Below, one piece after another: positions 33,562 to 41,474 of a stretch of DNA of 64,000 nt. Made by a program: the position numbers and the translations under genes. The notes under the pieces are model-generated. The model saw only the letters and a list, made by a program, of their open reading frames with translations. It had not been told where the DNA came from and searched no databases. The first letter of the stretch is position 1, and the number at the start of each line of letters is the position of its first letter. The stretch covers positions 1 to 64,000 of the forward strand of contig NZ_BCRO01000001.1 of the NCBI RefSeq assembly GCF_001552635.1, read 5' to 3'. The DNA comes from Actinomadura hibisca NBRC 15177 (GTDB taxonomy: Bacteria; Actinomycetota; Actinomycetes; Streptosporangiales; Streptosporangiaceae).

Positions 33562-34812
33562 GTGAGCTTTAAGGGTCGGATGGGCGTCGCGGTGACCGGC
33601 GGGGCCGGTGCGGTGATGGTGCTGGTCGCCGGGTGCTCGGGCGGGGACGGCGAGCAGGGCTCCGGGGAGCTGTCGTCGACCAAGGCGGGCGCGGTGACCA
33701 TCACCCCCGGCAACGGCACCGGCGCGGTCAAGCCGGACGGGGTCATCGAGGTGAAGGTGTCGGACGGCACCCTGGACGGCGTCACCGTCCAGGGCAAGGG
33801 CGCCACGATCACCGGTCGGCTGGCCGCGGACAAGAAGACGTGGCGCTCCGACCGCACGCTGACGCCCGGCACCTCCTACACCGTCACCGCGCAGGCCCGC
33901 AACGACGGCAAGACCAGCTCGGCCACCAGCACCTTCAGCACGCTGAAGCCGGCCAAGACGTTGTCGGTGGTGGACGTCACGCCGAACCTGGCGGGCGAGA
34001 AGGTCGGCGTGGGGATGCCGATCATGCTGCGCTTCAACCGGCCGGTCGCCGACCGCGCCGCCGTCGAGCGGGTGCTGAAGGTCACCCCCGACCACCCCGT
34101 CGAGGGCGCCTGGCGGTGGATCGACTCCCAGCAGGTCATCTACCGGACCGCGACCTACTGGAAGGCGCACCAGAAGGTGCGCCTCAACGCCGCGCTCGCC
34201 GGGGTCAACGCGGGCAACGGCGTCTACGGGGCCAAGGACGCGCAGACGACGATGAACATCGGCGCCGCGCAGATCACCACCGGGAACATCGGCGGCCACC
34301 ACATGACGGTGCGGCGCGACGGCAAGAAGCTGCGCACCATCCCGTTCAGCGCGGGCAACGGGCAGACCCGGGAGTTCACCACCACCAGCGGCGTGCACCT
34401 GCTGATGGAGAAGGGCAACCCGGTCACGATGGTCTCGCCCGGCCGCAAGGAGGGCGACGCGGGCTACTACAAGACCGTCGTCAACCACGCGGTGCGCTTC
34501 TCCAACAGCGGCGAGTACACCCACGCCGCGCCCTGGTCGGTGGGCGCGCAGGGCTCCTCCAACGTGAGCCACGGGTGCCTGAACCTCAACTCGGCCAACG
34601 CCGAGTGGTACTACGACATCATGCAGCGCGGCGACGTCATCAAGCTGACCGGCAGCACCCGCGACGTCGAGTGGGACAACGGCTGGAGCTTCTGGCAGCT
34701 GTCGTTCGACAGGTGGAAGAAGGGCAGCGCCCTGAACGGCGAGAGCACCGGCACCGGCGGCAACGCCGCCGGCGCCCCCTCGTCCGCTCCGTCGGACGCC
34801 CCGACCGAGTAA
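33562..34812 (+). CDS. Lipoprotein L,D-transpeptidase (YkuD), copy 1
   Basis: About 416 residues. A lipoprotein signal with lipobox VAGC near residue 24 is followed by Ig-like domains (~45-230; the DVTPNLAGEKVGVGMPIMLRFNRPV segment is typical) and a YkuD catalytic domain (~235-365) with HAVRFSNSGEYTHAAPW and SHGCLNLNSANAEWYYD, where Cys is the nucleophile. It makes 3->3 peptidoglycan crosslinks at the outer face of the membrane, independently of classical PBPs, as LdtMt2 does in mycobacteria. The tail is Gly/Ser/Ala-rich. GTG 33562 is chosen over GTG 33556 because AGGAG lies 5 bp before it. Confidence 0.93.
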   Translation: MSFKGRMGVAVTGGAGAVMVLVAGCSGGDGEQGSGELSSTKAGAVTITPGNGTGAVKPDGVIEVKVSDGTLDGVTVQGKGATITGRLAADKKTWRSDRTLTPGTSYTVTAQARNDGKTSSATSTFSTLKPAKTLSVVDVTPNLAGEKVGVGMPIMLRFNRPVADRAAVERVLKVTPDHPVEGAWRWIDSQQVIYRTATYWKAHQKVRLNAALAGVNAGNGVYGAKDAQTTMNIGAAQITTGNIGGHHMTVRRDGKKLRTIPFSAGNGQTREFTTTSGVHLLMEKGNPVTMVSPGRKEGDAGYYKTVVNHAVRFSNSGEYTHAAPWSVGAQGSSNVSHGCLNLNSANAEWYYDIMQRGDVIKLTGSTRDVEWDNGWSFWQLSFDRWKKGSALNGESTGTGGNAAGAPSSAPSDAPTE

Positions 34813-34844
34813 GCGCGCCCCCGCCCTCCGGGCGGCCGGGAAGC

Positions 34845-34890
34845 CCCGCGGGCCCGCCGTTCCCCTCGCCGGGAACGGCGGGCCCGCGGG
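34845..34890. terminator. Long perfect hairpin between the two L,D-transpeptidase genes
   Basis: Two perfectly complementary 20-base arms (34845-34864 and 34871-34890) flank a 6-base loop, 32 bp after the first gene's stop. It is one of the strongest hairpins in the window and should terminate or strongly attenuate transcription, so the second copy needs its own promoter. Confidence 0.8.
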
Positions 34891-35011
34891 CGTTCGGGGG
34901 ATCTTGCAACACTTTGATCTCGGACGTCCGGCAAAAACCCGGCTCGTGACATCATCAACGACTTTTGTCGCTAATGTCTCCCTGGTATACGGCGGGGTCT
35001 GGAGGTTGACG

Positions 35012-36247
35012 GTGCAGCGACGGCTTTCCACGGGCGTTCGGGCGGGCACGGGAGCGGCGGGGATCGTCGTGCTGCTGCTCGCCACCGGATGTTCCGGCAC
35101 GGAGAAGGGCGGCGGCGTCACCGTCGGGGGCAAGGACGAGGCCGGCGCGCCGCAGGTGACGGTGACGCCCGGCAACGGCGAGGGCAAGGCCAAGCCCGAG
35201 GCCGGCGTCCAGGTCACCGCCGCCGGCGGCACGCTGGAGCAGGTCACCCTCACCCGCAAGGGCAAGCCGGTGGACGGCGCGCTGAGCCCCGACAAGACCG
35301 GCTGGAAGTCGCGCACCCTGCTGCCCGGCTCGCAGTACCAGGTCAACGCCGTCGCCAAGAGCCCGCAGGGCAAGACCACCACGGTGACCGCCGCCTTCAC
35401 CACCCTCAAGGCCGCCAACGAGCTGGGCATCGCCGACATCACGCCGAGCGCGGGGGAGAAGGTCGGCGTCGGCATGCCGATCATGGTGACGTTCAACCGG
35501 CCGGTCGGCGACCGCAAGGCCGTCGAGCAGTCGCTGGAGGTGAAGTCCACCAAGCCCGCCACCGGCGCCTGGTACTGGACCAGCGACACCCAGGTGATCT
35601 TCCGCACCAAGAACGGCCAGTACTGGCAGCCCAACCAGCAGGTGTCCTTCAAGGCGCGCCTCGCCGGGGTGAAGTCGGGCAAGAAGACCTACGGCGTCAA
35701 GGACTACACCCGCTCCTTCCGGATCGGCTCCTCCCAGATCACCACGGTCAACACCAAGACCAAGAAGGCCGTGCTCAAGGTCAACGGCAAGCAGAAGAAG
35801 CTCTGGAAGATCAGCGCGGGCAAGGGCGGCCGGGTCCGCAACGGCATCGACACCTACCTCACCACCAGCGGCGTGCACCTCACCATGAGCAAGCACCTGG
35901 TGGAGCGCATGACCTCGGCGTGGATGGGCGTCACCGACAAGAAGGACCCCGAGTACTACGACCTGAAGCTGCCGCACGCGGTCCGCATCTCCAACTCCGG
36001 CGAGTACCTGCACGCCAGCCCCGACCGCTACTGGGCCTTCGGCCGCACCAACGCCAGCCACGGCTGCGTGAACATGCCGCCGCCGGTCGCCAAGTGGTTC
36101 TACGACCTGGCCCACCGCGGCGACCCGGTCGTCATCACCGGGACCAAGCGCACGCTGGAGTGGAACAACGGCTGGAGCTTCTACCAGATGCCGTGGGGCA
36201 AGTGGGTGCAGGGCAGCGCCCTGGACCGCACCGTCAGCACCGGCTGA
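35012..36247 (+). CDS. Lipoprotein L,D-transpeptidase (YkuD), copy 2
   Basis: About 411 residues, a paralogue of the preceding gene with the same plan: lipobox LATGC near residue 26, Ig-like region (~50-230, DITPSAGEKVGVGMPIMVTFNRPV), and YkuD domain with HAVRISNSGEYLHASPD and SHGCVNMPPPVAKWFYD (catalytic Cys). Predicted to form 3->3 crosslinks in peptidoglycan. The start GTG 35012 has GGAGG 6 bp upstream; an earlier open frame has no ribosome-binding site. The linker is Lys-rich, unlike copy 1's, and copy 2 lacks the Gly/Ser tail, so the two may differ in wall or substrate preference. Confidence 0.93.
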   Translation: MQRRLSTGVRAGTGAAGIVVLLLATGCSGTEKGGGVTVGGKDEAGAPQVTVTPGNGEGKAKPEAGVQVTAAGGTLEQVTLTRKGKPVDGALSPDKTGWKSRTLLPGSQYQVNAVAKSPQGKTTTVTAAFTTLKAANELGIADITPSAGEKVGVGMPIMVTFNRPVGDRKAVEQSLEVKSTKPATGAWYWTSDTQVIFRTKNGQYWQPNQQVSFKARLAGVKSGKKTYGVKDYTRSFRIGSSQITTVNTKTKKAVLKVNGKQKKLWKISAGKGGRVRNGIDTYLTTSGVHLTMSKHLVERMTSAWMGVTDKKDPEYYDLKLPHAVRISNSGEYLHASPDRYWAFGRTNASHGCVNMPPPVAKWFYDLAHRGDPVVITGTKRTLEWNNGWSFYQMPWGKWVQGSALDRTVSTG

Positions 36248-36269
36248 CCTTGAACTGATCTTGACGCGG

Positions 36270-36297
36270 ACGGCGCGGCCCGGTGGGGCCGCGCCGT
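36270..36297 (+). terminator. Terminator after second L,D-transpeptidase gene
   Basis: A perfect 12-bp stem (36270-36281 and 36286-36297) with loop GGTG, 22 bp after the stop and ending in TTGT. Confidence 0.7.
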
Positions 36298-36358
36298 TGT
36301 CATGTCCCGGAGAGGGGGAACAACCAGCACGACGGACGAGCCTCGGACGGGGAGCGGC

Positions 36359-37645
36359 ATGAGAGCGCCCACGAAGGTACGGCCGCTGCTGCGCCCCGCG
36401 CTGCGGCCGACGCACTACGCGCTGCGCCGCGCCCTGCTCGTGGCGCTGCGGCCCGCCGCCCGGCTGCGCCGCGGCCCCGCGCCCCGCCCCGGCCGGCGGC
36501 CGCGCGTGCGCGTCCTGTTGCAGCACGCGCACGGCACCGGCGGCACCATCCGCACCGTGCTGAACCTCAGCGGCCACCTGGCCCGCGACCACGACGTGGA
36601 GATCGTCAGCGTGCTGCGGCGCCGGCCCGAGCCGTTCTTCCCGCTGCCCGAGGGCGTGGCGGTCACCTTCGCGACCGACGCCGCCGCCCCGCCCCGCACC
36701 GGCCCGGGACGGCTGCTGGCCCGGCTGCCGAGCCTGCTGGTGCCGGTGGACGACGCGGCGTTCCGGCACGTGAGCCTGTACAGCGACCTCCGGCTGCTGC
36801 GCGCGATGTGGCGCGACCCGCCGGACGTGCTCATCGGCACCCGGCCCTCGCTCAACCTGCTGATCGCCGAGCTGGCCCCGCGCGGCGTGGCCACCGTCGG
36901 CCAGGACCACATGAACCTGGGCTCCTACCGGCCCGCCCTGCGCGCCCGCATCGTCGGCGCCTACCGGCGGCTGACCGCGCTGACGGTGCTGACCGCGCAC
37001 TCCCGCGCCGAGTACGCCGAGGCGCTGGCGGGCGCGCCGGTGCGCATCGAGCAGATCCCCAACGCGCTGCCCGACCTCGGCGGCGGCCCCTCGCCGCGCA
37101 CCGGCCGGGTGGTGCTGGCGGCCGGGCGGCTGAGCCGGCCGAAGGGCTTCGACCTGCTGATCCGGGCGTTCGCGCCGCTGGCGGCCGAGCACCCGGACTG
37201 GACGTTGCGGGTGTTCGGCGAGGGCGTCCGGCGCGGCCGACTCGCCGCGCAGATCGAGGAGCTGGGGCTCACCGGGCGGGTGGAGCTGCGGCGGCGCACC
37301 CGCGACCTGGGCGGGGAGATGGAGCGGGCGTCGGTCTACGCGCTGTCCTCGCGGCGCGAGGGCATGCCCATGGTGATTCTGGAGGCGATGGGCAAGGGCC
37401 TGCCGGTGGTGGCCTTCGACTGCCCCACCGGCCCCGCCGAGCTGATCACCCCCGGCGGGGACGGGCTGCTGGTCCCCGCCCGCGAGGTGGCGGGGATGAC
37501 GGCGGCGCTGCGCAGCCTCATCGAGGACCGGGAGCTGCGCGACCGGCTCGGCGAGCAGGCGCTGCGGACCTCCGCCGCCTACCGGCTGGACCGGATCGGC
37601 CCCCGGTGGACGCGCCTGCTCGCCGAGCTGCGTCCCGGCTCCTGA
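36359..37645 (+). CDS. Glycosyltransferase, GT4 family
   Basis: A 428-residue GT-B glycosyltransferase. The N-terminal acceptor half begins RVRVLLQHAHGTGGTIRTVLNLSGHLA, and the C-terminal donor half has GRVVLAAGRLSRPKGFDLLIRAFAPL and the E-x7-E-like SRREGMPMVILEAMGKGLPVVAFDCPTGPAE. GT4 enzymes use nucleotide sugars with retention of configuration; acceptor unknown, plausibly a wall or capsule polymer given the L,D-transpeptidase neighbours. The start ATG 36359 has GGGGAG just upstream; in-frame ATG 36302 lies right after the upstream terminator and has no ribosome-binding site. Confidence 0.87.
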   Translation: MRAPTKVRPLLRPALRPTHYALRRALLVALRPAARLRRGPAPRPGRRPRVRVLLQHAHGTGGTIRTVLNLSGHLARDHDVEIVSVLRRRPEPFFPLPEGVAVTFATDAAAPPRTGPGRLLARLPSLLVPVDDAAFRHVSLYSDLRLLRAMWRDPPDVLIGTRPSLNLLIAELAPRGVATVGQDHMNLGSYRPALRARIVGAYRRLTALTVLTAHSRAEYAEALAGAPVRIEQIPNALPDLGGGPSPRTGRVVLAAGRLSRPKGFDLLIRAFAPLAAEHPDWTLRVFGEGVRRGRLAAQIEELGLTGRVELRRRTRDLGGEMERASVYALSSRREGMPMVILEAMGKGLPVVAFDCPTGPAELITPGGDGLLVPAREVAGMTAALRSLIEDRELRDRLGEQALRTSAAYRLDRIGPRWTRLLAELRPGS

Positions 37646-37803
37646 CCGGGGGCCGGCCGGGCGGTTCCGGGCAAGATCCGTCGTTTCGGCCCGGACACGC
37701 ATCGTCACCGCCGGATCGGGCACCAAGGGTGCACCGCCGGGCGTCCCCGCGCGCCCGGCGCACCCGCCAAGCACCCGCCACAGCCATGTAGGGAACGAAC
37801 GAC

Positions 37804-38259
37804 GTGACCGAAGCCAGCAGGGAGCCCCGCAAGGTCCACGACACCCTCGCCGCCCTCGAAGGGGCGGCGCGCGTCCTCATCGCGGTCTGGCGCCGCGCGC
37901 AGGACGCGACCGAGCACATCCCGCCCTCCCAGCTGCGCGCGATGGAGGCGGTCGAGCGCCGCGCCGAGCTGAACCTGCGCGACCTGGCCGGGGAGCTGGG
38001 CGTGATCCCCTCCTCGGCCAGCCGGTTGTGCGACCGGCTGGAGGCCGCCGGGCTGCTGGCCCGGCGCGGCAGCGACGCCGACCGGCGCCAGATCACGCTG
38101 CGGCTCACGCTGCTGGGGGAGCGGTCGCTGCACGAGCTGTCGGCGCGCCGCCGCCGCGACCTGCACGAGGTGCTCGCCCGGATGACGCCCGACGGGCGCG
38201 AGCGGCTGCTGCACGGGCTGCTGGAGTTCGCCCGCGCCGCCGAGTCCCGGCTGGAATGA
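37804..38259 (+). CDS. MarR-family transcriptional regulator
   Basis: A 151-residue MarR winged-helix protein. Central helix-turn-helix and wing: NLRDLAGELGVIPSSASRLCDRLEAAGLLARRGSDADRRQITLRLTLLGE, with flanking dimerisation helices. It starts at GTG 37804. It is monocistronic and converges with the receiver-phosphatase gene, so its target is not apparent from context. Confidence 0.88.
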   Translation: MTEASREPRKVHDTLAALEGAARVLIAVWRRAQDATEHIPPSQLRAMEAVERRAELNLRDLAGELGVIPSSASRLCDRLEAAGLLARRGSDADRRQITLRLTLLGERSLHELSARRRRDLHEVLARMTPDGRERLLHGLLEFARAAESRLE

Positions 38260-38271
38260 GCACCCGGACGA

Positions 38272-38372
38272 GGCCGGTCAGAGTGCGCCAGGGCAGGACA
38301 GGACCGGTCAGGGCGCGGCCACTGAGGGCAGGGCCGGTCAGGACAGGGCCGGTCAGGACGCCGCCGGTCAGG
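38272..38372. repeat. Short degenerate direct repeats between convergent genes
   Basis: Five or so copies of a CCGGTCAGG-type core (with GGACAGGGC or GGGCGCG spacers) fill the 108 bp between the marR stop and the end of the phosphatase gene. It looks like replication-slippage expansion; no coding function is seen. Confidence 0.6.
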
Positions 38373-39573
38373 GCGCGCGCCATCCCAGGTGCAGCACCGC
38401 GACGTCGTCGTCCAGCCCGCCGTGGTCGGCCGAGGCCGCCTCCGCGCCGGAGATGAGGGCGTCGACGAACCGTTCGGCGTCCAGGCCCGCCCCGCCGGCC
38501 TCCCGCGCCAGCTCCACCAGGCCCGCCAGGTCCAGGCGCTCCCCGTCGGGGCCGGTCTGGCCCTCGAACAGCCCGTCGGTGAACAACACCAGGCCGCCGC
38601 CCGGGGGCAGCGGCACCGGTTCCTCGGGCCAGCCGCCGAGGCCCGGCATCATGCCGAGCGCGATGCCGCCGGGCGGCTCGACCAGCCGCACCCGGCCCGC
38701 CGCGTCGTAGCTCAGCAGGCCCGGGTGCCCGGCCCGCACGATCATCGCCCGCTCGCGGTCGGGCGCGACGGTGACGCTGGTGAGGGTGACGAACGCCTCG
38801 CTGTCGTCGCGCTCGGCCAGCAGCAGCTCCTCCAGCATCCCCACCAGCCGCGCGCCGCTCAGCCCGGCCAGCACGAACGACCGCCACGCCACCCGCAGGC
38901 ACACGCCCATGGCGGCCTCGGCCGCGCCGTGCCCGGCCACGTCGCCGATCACCGCGTGCACCGCGCCGTCGGCGGTCTCCACCACGTCGAAGAAGTCGCC
39001 GCCCAGCAGCGAGTGCACCCGGCCCGGCCGGTACCGGGTCACCACGTTCAGCCGGTCGTCCGACACCAGCGGGCGCGGCAGCAGGCCGCGCTCCAGCCGC
39101 GCGTTCTCCTCGGCGCGCAGCCGCCCGACCTGGAGCGCCGCCGCCGACAGCGCGACCTGCTTGCGCTGCACGGCGTAGCGGATGGCGCGGCCCAGCCAGC
39201 GCGGTTCGAGCTGGCCCTTGACGAGGTAGTCCTGCGCGCCGACCGACACCGCGGCGAGGCCCGCGCGCTCCTCCGACAGGCCGGTCAGCACGATCACCGC
39301 GGCGCTGGGCGCGGCCGCCAGCATCTCGCGCAGCGCGTCCAGGCCCTGCGCGTCGGGCAGGTGCAGGTCCAGCAGCACGCAGCCGGGCGACTCGCCGTCG
39401 GTCAGCAGCTCGCGGGCCTGGCCCAGCGACCGCGCCCAGGTCAGCCGGGCGTGCAGCCCGCTGTCGGCCAGGAACTCCTCGATCAGCAGCGCGTCGCCGG
39501 CGTCGTCCTCCACCAGCAGCAGCGTCTCGGGCCGATCCTCACCGGCCGGTTCCCCGACCGCCGCCGCCGTCAC
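38368..39573 (-). CDS. Response regulator-SpoIIE-type PP2C phosphatase
   Basis: About 401 residues. An N-terminal receiver domain (~15-135: TLLLVEDDAGDALLIEEFL, phosphoacceptor in CVLLDLHLPDAQG, VIVLTGL, YLVKG), a helical linker, then a PP2C/SpoIIE phosphatase domain (~190-400) with metal-binding GGDFFDV, IGDVAGHGAAEAAMG, GLVLFTDGLFE and DDDVAVLHLGW. Such proteins dephosphorylate anti-anti-sigma factors (STAS) in partner-switching cascades once a histidine kinase phosphorylates the receiver. The start GTG 39573 has GGAG 5 bp upstream. No kinase or STAS gene is adjacent; an RsbA-like sensor lies at 46230. Confidence 0.9.
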   Translation of the reverse strand: MTAAAVGEPAGEDRPETLLLVEDDAGDALLIEEFLADSGLHARLTWARSLGQARELLTDGESPGCVLLDLHLPDAQGLDALREMLAAAPSAAVIVLTGLSEERAGLAAVSVGAQDYLVKGQLEPRWLGRAIRYAVQRKQVALSAAALQVGRLRAEENARLERGLLPRPLVSDDRLNVVTRYRPGRVHSLLGGDFFDVVETADGAVHAVIGDVAGHGAAEAAMGVCLRVAWRSFVLAGLSGARLVGMLEELLLAERDDSEAFVTLTSVTVAPDRERAMIVRAGHPGLLSYDAAGRVRLVEPPGGIALGMMPGLGGWPEEPVPLPPGGGLVLFTDGLFEGQTGPDGERLDLAGLVELAREAGGAGLDAERFVDALISGAEAASADHGGLDDDVAVLHLGWRAP

Positions 39574-39775
39574 CGGAGCTCCGCCTCTCCCGGCCACATT
39601 CGCCCAGGTCAAATCCGTTCCCGTTCCCGCACGCACCGCGGTCCGCACCGGCAGGGGACCGACACAATGATCGAACAATACTGGCCAGCGGAGAGCGAAA
39701 ACGCCAGCGCCGGAGAATGGCTCGCAATCGATACCGGCGGGCCGGGAACGGGTGGGGCGGGCGGGGCGCCGCCGG

Positions 39776-41464
39776 TCAGGTGAGGGCGCGCGCCAGGGCG
39801 ACCGCCACCGGCCCCAGCAGCGGCAGCACGACGTTGGACAGGGCGTAGACGATGGTGTAGGCCATCATCGGCGTGCTGTTGCCCGCGGCCTGCTGGATCG
39901 CGGTGATGGCCGGGGTGGAGCACTGCTGCCCGGCGATCGAGCCGAGCGCCAGCGGCGCGGGCAGCTTCATCACCTTCCACGCCACCAGCAGCGAGATCGA
40001 CGCCGGGACCAGCGTCATCAGGATGCCGGCGACCGGCAGCGCGAAGCCGTAGCGCCCGATCAGCTCGACCGCCTGCGGCCCCGACGACAGGCCCACCGCG
40101 CAGATGAACGCGGCCAGCCCGAGGTCCTTGATGACGCTGGCGGCGGCCGGGTCGTACTGCCCGTGCTTGGGGTGGCGGGAGCGCAGCCAGCCGAACAGCA
40201 GGCCGGTGAGCAGGCAGCCGCCGCCGGTGCCCAGCGACAGCGGCACGTCGCCCAGCGGCAGCACGAGCTTGCCGATGAGCATGCCGAGGATCACGCCGAG
40301 CGAGATGTAGACGATGTCGGCCTTGACGCCGGTGTCGAGCCGGAACCCGACCTTGCGGGCGGCGGCGTCCACCGCCTTGGCGTCGCCGGTCAGCCGCACC
40401 ACGTCGCCGGCGTGCAGCGTGGTGTCGGGCTGGAGCGGCAGGTCCTGCTCGGAGCGGGACACCCGGGTGAGGAAGACGCCGCGCCGGTCGGACGGGGACA
40501 CCTCCCGGCGCACCTGCCCGAGCGTCCGGCCGGCGAAGGGGCCCTTGGCGAGCTGCACGTCGGCGACGTCGAGGTCGCGGTCCAGCCCGCTGGTGTCGCC
40601 CACCTCCGGGCCGATCCGGGCGTCGGCCCCGGCCAGCGCCTCGCGCGGGCCGTACAGCGCGACCAGGTCCCCGGCGGCCAGGGCGGTGCCGGGCGTGGCG
40701 GCGGCGACCTTGCCCGCGTGCCGGAGCCGCTCGACGGTGACGCCGTCGCCCAGCATCCGCTCCAGGTCGCCGACGGTGGCCCCGGCCGCGGCGGCGGAGA
40801 CCCGGTGCACGCGGCCGACCAGGTTCGGCAGCGAGCTGGGCGCGTCGTCGTCGCCCCCGCCGCCGAGCCGCTGCCACAACTTGACGGCCTCGGCGCGCAG
40901 GTCGACGCGCATGATGGCCGGGGCGACCTGGCTGGTGAACAGCACGATCGTGATCAGGCCGCAGATGTAGGAGATGGAGTAGGCGGTGCCGACGTTGGCC
41001 TGGAGCGTGGTGATCTGGTCCGCTGGCAGGTTCAGCTTGCCGATCGCCTCGGTGGCGGTGCCCAGCACCGCCGACTCGGTGGCGCCGCCCGCCAGCAGCC
41101 CGGCGGCGGTGCCCACGTCCAGGTCCAGCAGCAGGATGGTGACGGTGGTGACCGCCAGGATGGTCACCACCTCGATCGCGGTGAAGACGCCGTAGCGCAG
41201 GCTGCTCTTGTTCAGGTGCGCGAAGAACGACGGGCCCGCCATGAAGCCGAGGGTGAAGATGAACAGCGCGAACGCGATGTTCTTCACCTGGTCGTTCAGC
41301 GTGACGCCGAGCATCCCCACGAAGATCGCCACGATCAGGGTGCCGGCGACCCCGCCCAGCGAGATCTTCCAGAACCGCACCTTGCCGAGCGCGAAGCCCA
41401 GCGCCAGGCACAGGAACAGCGCCAGCTCCGGCAGGTCCTTGAGCAGGTGCTTCAGCCAGTCCAC
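39776..41464 (-). CDS. aspT: AspT/YidE-YbjL-family aspartate:alanine antiporter, downstream copy
   Basis: A 562-residue transporter of the aspartate:alanine exchanger family. Five or six membrane segments (~10-190) are followed by a central cytoplasmic region with two RCK_C/TrkA-C-like modules (~215-375: GATVGDLERM, LAAGDLVALYGP, GRTLGQVRREV, LHAGDVVRLTG) and a second membrane half (~385-560) with LGTGGGCLLTGLLFGWLRS and GQQCSTPAITAIQQAAGNSTPM. In Tetragenococcus, AspT exchanges aspartate(-) for alanine(0), making the aspartate decarboxylation cycle electrogenic. It lies 10 bp after aspD, last in the aspT-aspD-aspT cluster. Confidence 0.9.
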   Translation of the reverse strand: MDWLKHLLKDLPELALFLCLALGFALGKVRFWKISLGGVAGTLIVAIFVGMLGVTLNDQVKNIAFALFIFTLGFMAGPSFFAHLNKSSLRYGVFTAIEVVTILAVTTVTILLLDLDVGTAAGLLAGGATESAVLGTATEAIGKLNLPADQITTLQANVGTAYSISYICGLITIVLFTSQVAPAIMRVDLRAEAVKLWQRLGGGGDDDAPSSLPNLVGRVHRVSAAAAGATVGDLERMLGDGVTVERLRHAGKVAAATPGTALAAGDLVALYGPREALAGADARIGPEVGDTSGLDRDLDVADVQLAKGPFAGRTLGQVRREVSPSDRRGVFLTRVSRSEQDLPLQPDTTLHAGDVVRLTGDAKAVDAAARKVGFRLDTGVKADIVYISLGVILGMLIGKLVLPLGDVPLSLGTGGGCLLTGLLFGWLRSRHPKHGQYDPAAASVIKDLGLAAFICAVGLSSGPQAVELIGRYGFALPVAGILMTLVPASISLLVAWKVMKLPAPLALGSIAGQQCSTPAITAIQQAAGNSTPMMAYTIVYALSNVVLPLLGPVAVALARALT

Positions 41465-41474
41465 GGCGTCCCCC

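Noticed and set aside
36302..36358. N-terminal extension of the glycosyltransferase from ATG 36302
   Set aside because: That ATG follows directly on the terminator stem and has no ribosome-binding site; ATG 36359 has GGGGAG.
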